Source: Streptomyces sp. BK208 (GTDB lineage: Bacteria; Actinomycetota; Actinomycetes; Streptomycetales; Streptomycetaceae). From it: a DNA stretch of 64,000 bases. Positions 1-7,779 of the stretch are shown in pieces. The stretch spans positions 186,001-250,000 of the forward strand of contig NZ_SOAV01000005.1 of NCBI RefSeq assembly GCF_004364245.1. Reading direction: 5' to 3'. The translations under genes and the position numbers were made by a program. How positions within the stretch are numbered: position 1 is the first letter of the stretch; every line of letters starts with the position of its first letter. The notes under the pieces were generated by a model. The model was not told the DNA's origin and did no database searches. It saw only the letters and a program-made list of their open reading frames with translations.

Positions 1-88
1 CGGCCCCGCAGGCGAGAACTTCGTCCGCGTCGCCCTCACGGCAACGGACGAACGCGTCCAGGCAGCCGTCGCCCGCCTGAAGTCCTGA
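1..88 (+). CDS. dapC: C-terminus of succinyldiaminopimelate aminotransferase (partial)
   Basis: Only the last 28 codons are present, read from base 2 to the TGA at 86-88. The tail reads GENFVRVALTATDERV and then AAVARLKS, which is the usual ending of class I/II aminotransferases of the DapC type. DapC makes N-succinyl-LL-2,6-diaminopimelate for the lysine and cell-wall pathway. The dapE gene for the next step lies 2 kb downstream, which supports the call. The gene is cut by the window edge, so nothing can be said about its active site or promoter. Confidence 0.75.
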   Translation, partial: GPAGENFVRVALTATDERVQAAVARLKS

Positions 89-141
89 CGGCGTCCTGCC
101 GGCCCCGGCTGCGGCCACCGCACCGGCGCAGGACAGCAGAA

Positions 142-177
142 CGCCGGGGCCCAGGGAAGAAACCCTGGGCCCCGGCG
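142..177. terminator. Perfect 15-bp hairpin between convergent genes
   Basis: Bases 142-156 and 163-177 form a perfect 15-bp GC-rich stem around the loop AAGAAA. It lies between the end of the dapC fragment and the end of the secreted protein gene on the other strand, so it can stop transcription from both sides. No U-run follows, which is common for Streptomyces terminators. Confidence 0.85.
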
Positions 178-194
178 CCGCTCAAATCCGGCGC

Positions 195-626
195 TCAGCC
201 GATCGGCAGACCCTGCACCGGCAGCCCACCCTTGCCCAGCGCGTCCGTCGGCAGCCCACCCTTCGTGGCGGTCGAAGCCGTGTCACCGACAAGGTCCCCG
301 GCGGAGCCCGCCGCGTCCCCGGCGGCGTTCTGCGCGGCGGGCGTGGCCTTCTTGACGACCGACCCACCGGTCTTGCCGGCGGTCGGCACGGCCTTCTTCA
401 CGGCCTTGCCGCCGGTGTCCCCCGCGGTCTCGGTGACGTTCTGGGCCGCGGAGTCGACGGTGTTGCCGACGTTCGCCCCGTCCAGGGCGGTCAGTCCCCC
501 GAGGTTCGGGGCGGCCGGCAGTTCGGGAGCCGCGCTGGCGGAGCCGGCCGCACCGACCCCGGCAGCCGCTCCTGCAGCGACGAGCAGCGCGGCACGGGCG
601 ATCCTGCGGGTCAGGGGGAGGGACAT
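195..626 (-). CDS. Small secreted Ala/Gly/Thr-rich protein, function unknown
   Basis: This 143-residue protein has a clear signal peptide: a basic start (MSLPLTRRIAR), a hydrophobic core and an ASA cleavage site near residue 32. The mature part is low in complexity, with repeated KKA, AGKTGG and DAAG patterns and a Leu/Gly/Pro-rich end (LPTDALGKGGLP). Homologues in Streptomyces are often labelled ATP-binding protein, but I see no nucleotide-binding motif and do not accept that label. The start ATG has a good ribosome site (AAGGAG) upstream. Its promoter must lie in the 363-bp gap before it, which contains a palindrome at 768-782. Confidence 0.75.
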   Translation of the reverse strand: MSLPLTRRIARAALLVAAGAAAGVGAAGSASAAPELPAAPNLGGLTALDGANVGNTVDSAAQNVTETAGDTGGKAVKKAVPTAGKTGGSVVKKATPAAQNAAGDAAGSAGDLVGDTASTATKGGLPTDALGKGGLPVQGLPIG

Positions 627-989
627 GATGCTCCTTCGACGGAAGTCGACGACAACGATGGGAATCCGACCGTCCCGGAGCGATCGGAGAGTGATCGACC
701 GGGCTCGGACGCAGTGACTACCGCTCGAGAGCCACGAAGGTTGCGGCGACCCAACGTAAAGAGTTGGTAATGCGTCGCATTATCAGGTGCACAGAAAAAC
801 GGGCAAAAGGGAGCCGGTCGGAAAGTCTGCCGAATCCTTACGGCCCTTGATTTTCCTGGCCTCCGGCGCCTGCGGCGGCGACGGCGCCCCAACCCGTGCA
901 CCACGTCGATCCCGCGCCGACGCGGGCCACTCCCAGGGGTGACGGCCCGTACGGGTGAACGCCGGACGGGGGGCGCGGCGGGGCGCGGC
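627..989. other. Intergenic region upstream of the small secreted protein gene
   Basis: No gene is visible in these 363 bases. The part from 740 to 850 is unusually A/T-rich for this genome and carries the palindrome described separately. It should hold the promoter of the leftward secreted protein gene and the end of the transglycosylase-like gene. I see no convincing terminator. Confidence 0.6.
768..782. promoter_or_regulatory. 15-bp palindrome, candidate operator
   Basis: TAATGCG-T-CGCATTA is a perfect palindrome with one central base, in an A/T-rich island about 140 bp upstream of the secreted protein start. Its symmetry and position suit a dimeric repressor or activator. No regulator gene is adjacent, so the partner is unknown. 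Confidence 0.4.
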
Positions 990-1979
990 CTACCGCGTGG
1001 AGGTGATCCGCACCGGCCCCGCCGCCCGCTCCGCGCCCTTGGTGCCCCCGGCGTCCGTCGGGGACCACTTGCTGTCGGTGTTGCCCGCGGTCCACTCCCG
1101 GCCCGCGTAGGCGACCCGCTGGATGTGCAGCGAGGAGGCGTTGGCCACCGCCCAGTGCGCCAGCTGCCAGCCGCGTGGCTCGGCCGCCCGCCCGGCCGTC
1201 GGCTCCGCGCCCGAGCCGCCGCCGCTCACGGGCACCGTCACGGTCCGCCCGTCCGAGGCACCCGCGACCCGCGGGGCGCCGGCGCCGGTGTCCCCGCCGT
1301 CGGCCACCTCCGCCCCGGCCGGCCGGAGCACGGTCTGCCCGAAGTCCCGCACCAGTGCCGCGCGTACCGCGTCCGGGCCCTTCTCCGGCGTCGAGCCGGG
1401 GCGTCCGTCGCAGGTCAGCGTCGCCGCGGACCGCCCGGTGAGGGCGGCGGCGAGCAGCTCGGCGTCCGGCTCGTGCTTGGCGTAGGCGTCCGGGAAGGCG
1501 CTGCGCTGCACGCGCTGCGCGGCGTCGGTCAGCGGAAGGTCCAGATAGCCGGGGATCTCGACCAGGTGGTCGTAGAACAGGCCCGCCGAGTACGCCGGGT
1601 CCATGATCTCCTCGCGCTTGCCCCAACCCTGCGAGGGACGCTGCTGGAACAGCCCGAGCGAGTCCTTGTCGCCGTGGTCCAGGTTGCGCAGCGCCGACTC
1701 CTGCAGCGCGGTCGCCAGCGCGATCGTCACGGCCCGCTCCGGCAGCTTGCGCGCGGTGCCCACGGCGGTGATCGTCGCCGCGTTCACGGCCTGCTCCGGC
1801 GTGAACTCGTAGGTCGTCCCGCCGCCCTCGCCGGAGGCCACCTCGCACCCCGGGGCGCCCGCGCCCCCGGTGACGTACTGCACGGCCAGATAACCGGCGA
1901 CCGCGAGGAGGGCCACGGAGGCGGCGCCCGAACGGGCGAGGCGGCCGCGGCGTTTGCGGGGTGGGGACGGCTGAAGCAC
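990..1979 (-). CDS. Membrane-anchored lysozyme-like/transglycosylase-like protein
   Basis: The 329-residue protein begins with a very basic stretch (PPRKRRGRLARSG) and one membrane segment at about residues 17-37, giving a large outside domain. The pattern ALQESALRNLDHGDKDSLGLFQQRPSQGW is interrupted here for length, but ALQESAL and DSLGLFQQRPS resemble the catalytic-Glu region of lytic transglycosylases. Homologues are often called heavy-metal transporter, which the sequence does not support. It is divergent from dapE, with only 83 bp between them for both promoters. A role in peptidoglycan turnover is an inference from the fold signature and the dap neighbours. Confidence 0.6.
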   Translation of the reverse strand: MLQPSPPRKRRGRLARSGAASVALLAVAGYLAVQYVTGGAGAPGCEVASGEGGGTTYEFTPEQAVNAATITAVGTARKLPERAVTIALATALQESALRNLDHGDKDSLGLFQQRPSQGWGKREEIMDPAYSAGLFYDHLVEIPGYLDLPLTDAAQRVQRSAFPDAYAKHEPDAELLAAALTGRSAATLTCDGRPGSTPEKGPDAVRAALVRDFGQTVLRPAGAEVADGGDTGAGAPRVAGASDGRTVTVPVSGGGSGAEPTAGRAAEPRGWQLAHWAVANASSLHIQRVAYAGREWTAGNTDSKWSPTDAGGTKGAERAAGPVRITSTR

Positions 1980-2062
1980 GCGTACAAGGTACTGGAGGGT
2001 AGGGTCCGGTGTCCGCCGGGTACGGACACTGCCCGAAGGGGCGGGGAGTTAGGGTCGGGGCC

Positions 2063-3142
2063 ATGGCCGATACCCCGCTTGACCTCACGTTGGACGCCGC
2101 GGAGCTTACCGCGCGGCTCGTCGACTTCCCGTCCGAGAGCGGCACCGAGAAGCCGTTGGCGGACGCGATCGAGAGCGCGCTGCGGGCCCTGCCGCACCTG
2201 TCGGTCGAGCGGTACGGCAACAACGTCGTCGCCCGTACGGACCTGGGCCGCGCGGAGCGCGTGATCCTGGCCGGCCACATCGACACGGTGCCGATCGCCG
2301 GCAACGTCCCCTCCCGGCTCGACGAGGACGGGGTCCTGTGGGGCTGCGGCACCTGCGACATGAAGGCGGGCGTCGCGGTCCAGCTGCGCATCGCGGCCAC
2401 CGTCCCCGCCCCCAACCGCGACCTGACCTTCGTCTTCTACGACAACGAGGAGGTCGCCGCCGAGCTGAACGGCCTCAAGCACGTCGCCGAGGCGCACCCC
2501 GACTGGCTGGAGGGCGACTTCGCGGTGCTGCTCGAACCGTCCGACGGCCAGGTGGAGGGCGGCTGCCAGGGCACCCTGCGGGTCCTGCTGAAGACGGCGG
2601 GGGAGCGGGCACACTCCGCGCGCTCCTGGATGGGCTCCAACGCCATCCACGCCGCCGCCCCGATCCTCGCGCGCCTGGCGGCGTACGAGCCCCGCTACCC
2701 GGTCATCGACGGCCTGGAGTACCGCGAGGGCCTCAACGCGGTCGGCATCACCGGCGGGGTCGCGGGCAACGTCATCCCCGACGAGTGCGTGGTCACGGTC
2801 AACTTCCGCTACGCCCCGGACCGCAGCCCCGAGGACGCCCTCGCCCACGTGCGCGAGGTCTTCGCGGACTGCGGGGTGACGGACTTCGTGGTCGACGACC
2901 ACAGCGGCGCGGCCCTGCCCGGACTGTCCCACCCGGCGGCGGCGGCCTTCATCGAGGCGGTGGGCGGCACCCCGCAGCCCAAGTACGGCTGGACGGACGT
3001 GTCCCGCTTCTCGGCGCTCGGCGTACCGGCGGTCAACTACGGCCCGGGCAACCCCCACTTGGCGCACAAGCGGGACGAGCGCGTGGAGGTGGCCAAGGTC
3101 CTCGCGGGGGAGGAGCGCCTGCGGTCCTGGCTGACGGCATGA
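2063..3142 (+). CDS. dapE: Succinyl-diaminopimelate desuccinylase
   Basis: This 359-residue M20 metallopeptidase removes succinate from N-succinyl-LL-2,6-diaminopimelate, giving LL-DAP for peptidoglycan and lysine. Metal-binding motifs are in place: GHIDTVP (His72, Asp74), GCGTCDMKAG (Asp99) and YDNEE (Glu129-Glu130). The length is normal for actinobacterial DapE. I chose ATG 2063 (MADTPLDL) because homology starts there, although the ribosome site is weak; an upstream in-frame start at 2009 would add 18 residues without support. It stands beside dapC-like sequence at the window start. Confidence 0.9.
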   Translation: MADTPLDLTLDAAELTARLVDFPSESGTEKPLADAIESALRALPHLSVERYGNNVVARTDLGRAERVILAGHIDTVPIAGNVPSRLDEDGVLWGCGTCDMKAGVAVQLRIAATVPAPNRDLTFVFYDNEEVAAELNGLKHVAEAHPDWLEGDFAVLLEPSDGQVEGGCQGTLRVLLKTAGERAHSARSWMGSNAIHAAAPILARLAAYEPRYPVIDGLEYREGLNAVGITGGVAGNVIPDECVVTVNFRYAPDRSPEDALAHVREVFADCGVTDFVVDDHSGAALPGLSHPAAAAFIEAVGGTPQPKYGWTDVSRFSALGVPAVNYGPGNPHLAHKRDERVEVAKVLAGEERLRSWLTA

Positions 3143-3210
3143 TCCACGGCCCGGGCGACGGGTTTATGTCGCAGCGTGGCGGACATGCTCAGGTCCCTCG
3201 TACGTAACCC

Positions 3211-3224
3211 GCGTAGATCTACGC
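3211..3224. promoter_or_regulatory. 14-bp perfect palindrome upstream of the LOG gene
   Basis: GCGTAGATCTACGC is a perfect palindrome 36 bp upstream of the LOG-family start codon. A TANNNT -10-like hexamer (TACGCT, 3220-3225) overlaps its right half, so a bound protein could block or aid transcription. I do not recognise the binding protein. Confidence 0.35.
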
Positions 3225-3259
3225 TGAGGTGGAAGAACCTGCGACTGGAGGGAGCGCGT

Positions 3260-4018
3260 ATGGCTACCGGCAACCCCGAGGGCAAGAAGCGGCCACCGGA
3301 GGAGCAGCGCCTGGGCCCCGTCCTCCGGCGGCGGGACAAGGTGCAGGAGAGCACCACGGACCAGCGCCTGCTGGACGAGCGCGCTCCGACGGACTGGGTC
3401 CACACCGACCCCTGGCGCGTCCTGCGCATCCAGTCGGAGTTCATCGAGGGCTTCGGCACCCTCGCCGAACTGCCGCCCGCCATCAGCGTCTTCGGCTCCG
3501 CCCGTACGCCGGTGGACTCACCGGAGTACGAGGCGGGCGTCCGGCTGGGCCGCGGCCTGGTGGAGGCCGGGTTCGCCGTCATCACCGGCGGCGGGCCCGG
3601 CGCGATGGAGGCGGCCAACAAGGGCGCCCTGGAGGCGAAGGGCACGTCGGTCGGCCTCGGCATCGAGCTGCCCTTCGAGCAGGGGCTGAACCCCTACGTC
3701 GACATCGGGCTGAACTTCCGCTACTTCTTCGTGCGCAAGATGATGTTCGTGAAGTATGCGCAGGGCTTCGTCGTCCTGCCCGGCGGCCTCGGCACCCTGG
3801 ACGAGCTCTTCGAGGCCCTCACCCTGGTGCAGACCCAGAAGGTGACCCGCTTCCCCATCGTCCTGTTCGGCTCCGAGTACTGGGGCGGCCTGGTCGACTG
3901 GCTCCGCGGCACCCTGGTGGCCCAGGGCAAGGCGGCGGAGAAGGACCTCCTGCTCTTCCACGTCACGGACGACGTGGAGGAGGCGGTGGCCCTGGTCTCC
4001 AAGGAGGCGGGCCGCTGA
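3260..4018 (+). CDS. LOG-family (TIGR00730) nucleotide phosphoribohydrolase-like protein
   Basis: The 252-residue protein has both hallmarks of the Lonely Guy family: GGGPGAMEAANKGA at about residues 110-123 and PGGLGTLDE at 174-182, where Arg and Glu catalyse release of a base from a nucleoside 5'-monophosphate. Family members in plants make free cytokinins; the bacterial role is usually nucleotide turnover. The start is ATG 3260, preceded by GGAGGGAG. The N-terminal 65 residues are charged and precede the Rossmann core. The same gene sits between dapE and folP2 in mycobacteria. The end lies against a MITE-like repeat. Confidence 0.85.
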   Translation: MATGNPEGKKRPPEEQRLGPVLRRRDKVQESTTDQRLLDERAPTDWVHTDPWRVLRIQSEFIEGFGTLAELPPAISVFGSARTPVDSPEYEAGVRLGRGLVEAGFAVITGGGPGAMEAANKGALEAKGTSVGLGIELPFEQGLNPYVDIGLNFRYFFVRKMMFVKYAQGFVVLPGGLGTLDELFEALTLVQTQKVTRFPIVLFGSEYWGGLVDWLRGTLVAQGKAAEKDLLLFHVTDDVEEAVALVSKEAGR

Positions 4019-4201
4019 GGGGTGTCGTTTGGATCTTGCCGTGGGTCGCGGGGTCCGGCACGCACATTTGCGGCGTTGTCGTCGGTTGCCAGGGCTCCGC
4101 CCTGTCGCCCTCCTCCGCCTTGCAGCTGCACGCACCAGACCCCGCTCGGGTCGGCAACAGGGCACCGTCGCCCGGAGCCGACCTGATCCAAACGACACCC
4201 C
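4019..4201. repeat. MITE-like element with 17-bp terminal inverted repeats
   Basis: The 183-bp element is bounded by perfect inverted repeats: GGGGTGTCGTTTGGATC at 4019-4035 and its complement at 4185-4201. It has no coding capacity and fills nearly the whole gap between the LOG gene and the convergent folP2. Its first 43 bases recur at 6310-6352 in the opposite orientation with one mismatch. I recall similar sequences between genes in other Streptomyces, but copy number cannot be checked here. It may also act as a two-way terminator. Confidence 0.65.
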
Positions 4202-4235
4202 CTAGCTGCCGGCCACCCGGCGGGGGAGGCGGGTC

Positions 4236-5120
4236 CTAGGCCAGCCCCCGCCGCGCCACCGCCGGCTCCCGGTGTCCGGCGATCGTCGCCACCATGTCCA
4301 GGACCTGCCGCGTCTCCGCCACCTCGTGCACCCGGTACACCCGGGCCCCGAGCCAGGCCGACACGGCCGTCGTCGCCAGCGTGCCGATGACCCGCTCCTT
4401 CACCGGCCGGTCCAGTGTCTCCCCGACGAAGTCCTTGTTCGACAGGGACACCAGCACCGGCCACCCCGTCTCCACCATCTCCCCGAGCCGCCGGGTCGCC
4501 TCCAGGCTGTGCCGCGTGTTCTTCCCGAAGTCGTGCCCGGGGTCGATCAGCACCGACTCGCGCGCCACGCCCAGCTCCACCGCGCGCTCGGCCAGCCCCA
4601 GCGTCACCCGCAGGATGTCGTCCACGACGTCGTCGTACGTCACCCGGTGCGGCCGTGTCCGCGGCTCGGCGCCGCCCGCGTGCGTGCACACCAGGCCCAC
4701 CCCGTGGCGGGCCGCGACCTGGGCGAGTTTCGGGTCGACGCCGCCCCACGCGTCGTTCAGCAGGTCGGCCCCGGCCTCGCACACGGCCTCGCCCACCTCG
4801 TGCCGCCAGGTGTCCACGCTGATCACCACGTCCGGGAAGCGCCGCCGCACCTCGGCGACGAACCCCACCGTGCGCCGCGCCTCCTCCTCGGCCGACACCT
4901 CGTCCCCCGGGCCGGCCTTCACGCCGCCGATGTCGATGATCGCGGCGCCCTCGGCCACCGCCTGCTCCACGCGCGCGAGGGCCGGCTCGTCGCGGAAGGT
5001 CGCCCCCTGGTCGTAGAAGGAGTCGGGGGTCCGGTTCACGATCGCCATGACCACCGGCTCGTGCGCCGCGAACTCACGCCTGCCCAGCCTGAGCGTCCCC
5101 TGTGACATCTTCTCGTCCAT
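4236..5120 (-). CDS. folP2: Dihydropteroate synthase-like protein FolP2
   Basis: This 294-residue TIM-barrel protein belongs to the dihydropteroate synthase family. It keeps NRTPDSFYDQG (about residue 29) and a late RVHEV motif. The key ESTRPG loop that binds p-aminobenzoate and sulfonamides is replaced by GVKAGPG (residues 66-72). Mycobacterial FolP2, found in the same gene order, is reported to lack dihydropteroate synthase activity, so this is probably not the folate enzyme. ATG 5120 is the chosen start; ATG 5108, four codons later, is an alternative. It reads toward the LOG gene and is divergent from the DivIVA-like gene. Confidence 0.85.
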   Translation of the reverse strand: MDEKMSQGTLRLGRREFAAHEPVVMAIVNRTPDSFYDQGATFRDEPALARVEQAVAEGAAIIDIGGVKAGPGDEVSAEEEARRTVGFVAEVRRRFPDVVISVDTWRHEVGEAVCEAGADLLNDAWGGVDPKLAQVAARHGVGLVCTHAGGAEPRTRPHRVTYDDVVDDILRVTLGLAERAVELGVARESVLIDPGHDFGKNTRHSLEATRRLGEMVETGWPVLVSLSNKDFVGETLDRPVKERVIGTLATTAVSAWLGARVYRVHEVAETRQVLDMVATIAGHREPAVARRGLA

Positions 5121-5298
5121 ACCCGTTCTCTCGTCCCGCCTCGGCCTCGGGTGCGCGGTCCTTCGACGGCCGCGCTCCCGACTGTCAGACTCGCATGGCA
5201 CGATCGGACCCGGCACAACCGACTCCGACTCAGACAGACTCCGGCACGACCGGCTCCGGCCCGGACCGGAGTCCGACCCGACCATGGGGGCCCCAGCG

Positions 5299-5658
5299 AT
5301 GGTCATGTTCCTGTTCCTCGTCATCGCGCTGGCCGTCGTCGTGGCCGCGGTGACGCTCGCCGTGGTGGGCGGCGGCGACAGCGGGCCGCTGCCCGACGCC
5401 GCACCCGAGCGGGTGCGGGACGCCCTGCCGCCGGACCGCCCGGTGGGCCGCGGCGACGTGGAGCGGCTGCGCTTCCCGCTCGTGGTCCGCGGCTACCGCA
5501 TGGCGGACGTCGACGACGCCCTCGGCCGCCTCGGTGCCGAGCTGGCCGAGCGCGACGACCGGATCGCCGACCTGGAGTCCGCGCTGGCGGGCGCCCGGGC
5601 CGCCGCGGCCCACCGGCACGCCGTCATGGACAAGCCGGCCCCCGAGGAGCAGCAGTGA
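5299..5658 (+). CDS. Small membrane protein with DivIVA-like domain
   Basis: About 119 residues. A single hydrophobic segment at residues 4-24 is followed by a short linker and FPLVVRGYRMADVDDALGRL, which matches the start of the DivIVA/Wag31 domain, then a short heptad-like region (LAERDDRIADLESALAG). DivIVA proteins mark curved or growing membranes in actinobacteria; this short anchored form is the counterpart of M. tuberculosis Rv1209. The start is uncertain: ATG 5284, 5299 and 5305 are all possible. Its stop overlaps the tag start by 4 bp (GTGA), so the two are translated together. Confidence 0.75.
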   Translation: MVMFLFLVIALAVVVAAVTLAVVGGGDSGPLPDAAPERVRDALPPDRPVGRGDVERLRFPLVVRGYRMADVDDALGRLGAELAERDDRIADLESALAGARAAAAHRHAVMDKPAPEEQQ

Positions 5659-6239
5659 GCACCGGGGAGGCCGTCGCGGGCCCGGACGGCGCGCCGCGCT
5701 GCCCCTGGGCGCTGTCCACCGAGGACTACGTCGCGTACCACGACGACGAGTGGGGCCGCCCGGTCCGCGGCGACGACGCCCTGTACGAGCGGCTCAGCCT
5801 GGAGGCCTTCCAGTCCGGCCTGTCCTGGATCACCATCCTGCGCCGCCGCACCGGCTTCCGCCGCGCCTTCGCGGGCTTCGAGATCGCCGAGGTCGCCGCC
5901 TTCACCGACGCGGACCGCGAGCGCCTGCTCGCCGACGCCGGCATCATCCGCAACCGCGCCAAGATCGACGCGACCCTCGCCAACGCGCGCGTGCTGGCCG
6001 ACTGGGCGCCCGGCGACCTGGACTCGCTGATCTGGTCGTACGCCCCGGACCCGGCCGCGCGCCCGGTCCCGAAGACCCTCGCCGACGTCCCGGCCGTCAC
6101 ACCCGAGTCCACGGCGCTGTCCAAGGCCCTGAAGAAGCGGGGCCTGCGCTTCGTCGGACCGACGACGGCGTACGCGCTGATGCAGGCGTGCGGGCTGGTC
6201 GACGACCACCTGGCCGGGTGCGTGGCCCGCCGGAGCTGA
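5655..6239 (+). CDS. tag: DNA-3-methyladenine glycosylase I
   Basis: This 194-residue enzyme removes 3-methyladenine from alkylated DNA, the first step of base-excision repair. Visible signatures are CPW (Cys16), YHDDEWG (His29), QSGLSWITIL and the end VDDHLAGC (His185, Cys189); these Cys and His residues form the structural zinc site of the Tag family. The GTG start at 5655 follows GAGGAG and overlaps the preceding stop. It is probably in one transcript with the DivIVA-like gene. The length fits the family. Confidence 0.93.
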   Translation: MSTGEAVAGPDGAPRCPWALSTEDYVAYHDDEWGRPVRGDDALYERLSLEAFQSGLSWITILRRRTGFRRAFAGFEIAEVAAFTDADRERLLADAGIIRNRAKIDATLANARVLADWAPGDLDSLIWSYAPDPAARPVPKTLADVPAVTPESTALSKALKKRGLRFVGPTTAYALMQACGLVDDHLAGCVARRS

Positions 6240-6309
6240 ACCGCCGGGCCCCCGCCCCCGCCTGCCGCCGCCCGCCCGTTCCCCGGACGGACCGGCCGTC
6301 GTCCAGGGG

Positions 6310-6352
6310 GTGCCGGACCCCGCGACCCACGGCAAGATCCGAACGACACCCC
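6310..6352. repeat. Second, 43-bp copy of the dispersed intergenic repeat end
   Basis: Bases 6310-6352 are the reverse complement of 4019-4061 with one mismatch (42 of 43). The flanks GGGGGTG (6306-6312) and CACCCCC (6347-6353) can pair across the copy. Like the first copy it lies between convergent genes, here tag and the crotonase, and abuts the crotonase stop codon. Confidence 0.7.
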
Positions 6353-7156
6353 CTAGCGGCCCAGGTACTTCGGCTTCGCCTTCTCGACGAACGCCCGCAC
6401 CGCGATAGCGTGGTCCTCGGAGGAACCCGCCCGCGACTGCAGCTCGTCCTCCTTGTCCAGCGTCTCGGAGAGCGAGTGCGTCAGCCCGAACGCCATCGCC
6501 TCCTTCAGCGCCGCGTACGCCACCGTCGGCCCCTCGGCCAGCGCCCGCGCCGTCTTCTCGGCCTCGGCGCGCAGGTCCGCCGCGGGGACGACCCGGGTGG
6601 CGATGCCCAGCTCGTACGCCTCCTGCGCGCCGATGCTGCGCGGGAAGAGCAGCAGGTCGGCGGCGCGCCCGGGGCCGACGACCCTCGGCAGCGTCCAGGA
6701 CACTCCGGAGTCGGCGGTGAGCGCCACGCCCGCGAAGGACGTGTTGAACGCCGCCGTGTCCGCGACGATCCGGTAGTCCGCCGCGAGCGCGAAACCGAGG
6801 CCCGCCCCGGCCGCCACGCCGTTCACGGCGGCGACCACCGGCTTCCCGGCCCCGGCGAGCGCCCGCACGATCGGGTTGTAGTGCTCACGCACCGTGCTCA
6901 TGGTCTGCCCCGAGCCCGTTTCCCGGTCGGAGGCCAGCAGGCCGATGTGTTCCTTGAGGTCCTGGCCCACGCAGAACGCCCGCTCTCCGGCCGCGGTCAG
7001 CAGCACCGCCCGTACGGCGTCGTCCGCCGCCGCGGAACGCACCGCGTCCCGGAGCGCGACCTTGGTCTCGATGTTCAGCGCGTTCATCGCCTCGGGGCGG
7101 TTCAGCGTGATCGTCGCGAGCCCGTCGCTCACCTCGTAGAGCACGGTGTCGGCCAT
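6353..7156 (-). CDS. Enoyl-CoA hydratase/isomerase family protein (PaaG-like)
   Basis: The 267-residue crotonase-fold protein acts on an acyl-CoA. It has the oxyanion-hole region ERAFCVGQDLKE and the second loop AVNGVAAGAGLGFALAAD. The second active-site loop reads ALTADSGVSWTLPR, with Asp where hydratases have the second Glu; this is the pattern of PaaG-type isomerases. ATG 7156 is chosen because it follows GGAGGGG; the upstream in-frame extension to 7219 has no ribosome site. No other phenylacetate or fatty-acid genes are adjacent, so the substrate is unknown. A CRP-like site overlaps its likely promoter. Confidence 0.85.
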   Translation of the reverse strand: MADTVLYEVSDGLATITLNRPEAMNALNIETKVALRDAVRSAAADDAVRAVLLTAAGERAFCVGQDLKEHIGLLASDRETGSGQTMSTVREHYNPIVRALAGAGKPVVAAVNGVAAGAGLGFALAADYRIVADTAAFNTSFAGVALTADSGVSWTLPRVVGPGRAADLLLFPRSIGAQEAYELGIATRVVPAADLRAEAEKTARALAEGPTVAYAALKEAMAFGLTHSLSETLDKEDELQSRAGSSEDHAIAVRAFVEKAKPKYLGR

Positions 7157-7514
7157 GTGATCCCCTCCGCGTAGCGGCATTCCTGGATGGTGTCCGTCAG
7201 ACAGCATGACGGAGATCACCGGCGACGGATCGCCCGGACGATGTGACCTGCGTCAAAGGATTCCGGTCCGTTTCCGTTCGGCTGAGGTGCGCGGGGGCGC
7301 GCAGTATCGCAGTCACATCGCCGAATTGAGTGGTTTTGCTCGCGCGCGTTGCCCAAGCGATGCCGACCGATGTTGGTCATCGGGTCCTGGGATGCGGGAT
7401 AATGGCTGGGAAGCAATGTGTTCGATGCCGGTGTCGCGCGTCCAAGCCGGACTGCGCGTGCCCTCAGGGGCCGTCGGCGGTGACGGTGAGCTGGTATCAG
7501 GAAGGGGAACGAGC
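7157..7514. other. Divergent intergenic region between crotonase and DUF3117 genes
   Basis: No gene is visible in these 358 bases. Leftward, TTGACG (complement of 7251-7256) is a good -35 for the crotonase. Rightward, GATAAT near 7401-7406, with TTGGTC 19 bases before it, is a possible promoter for the DUF3117 gene. Confidence 0.5.
7242..7257. promoter_or_regulatory. CRP-like site TGTGA-N6-TCAAA
   Basis: TGTGA-CCTGCG-TCAAA matches nine of ten conserved bases of the enterobacterial CRP site and overlaps the probable -35 of the crotonase gene. Streptomyces has a Crp protein with a related site. The match is by eye only. Confidence 0.3.
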
Positions 7515-7682
7515 ATGGCGGCCATGAAGCCGCGGACGGGCGACGGCCCGCTCGAGGTGACCAAGGAGGGGCGGGGCATCGTCATGCGCGTTCCGCTCGA
7601 AGGCGGCGGTCGACTCGTCGTCGAGCTGACCCCCGATGAGGCCGACGCGCTCGGCGACGCCCTCAAGAAGGTCGTCGGCTGA
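7515..7682 (+). CDS. DUF3117 small protein
   Basis: A 55-residue protein, conserved in actinobacteria and unnamed in function. The sequence starts MAAMKPRTGDGP and continues with a small beta-rich domain (IVMRVPLEGGGRLVVEL) and a short helix (DEADALGDALKKVV). ATG 7515 follows AAGGGG. In M. tuberculosis the homologue (Rv1211) also follows tag. It is monocistronic, with a strong hairpin directly behind it. Confidence 0.88.
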   Translation: MAAMKPRTGDGPLEVTKEGRGIVMRVPLEGGGRLVVELTPDEADALGDALKKVVG

Positions 7683-7710
7683 CGCGCGAGCGACCATACC
7701 CGTTCAGTCG

Positions 7711-7736
7711 CCCCGGTACCGCACCTGGTGCCGGGG
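7711..7736. terminator. Hairpin between DUF3117 and O-methyltransferase genes
   Basis: CCCCGGTACC (7711-7720) pairs with GGTGCCGGGG (7727-7736), a 10-bp stem with one G-U pair and a 6-base loop. It lies between convergent genes. Confidence 0.75.
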
Positions 7737-7779
7737 TGATTGTCGTCCGGCGGCGTTCCCCGGTGCGCCGCGCGTCCGG

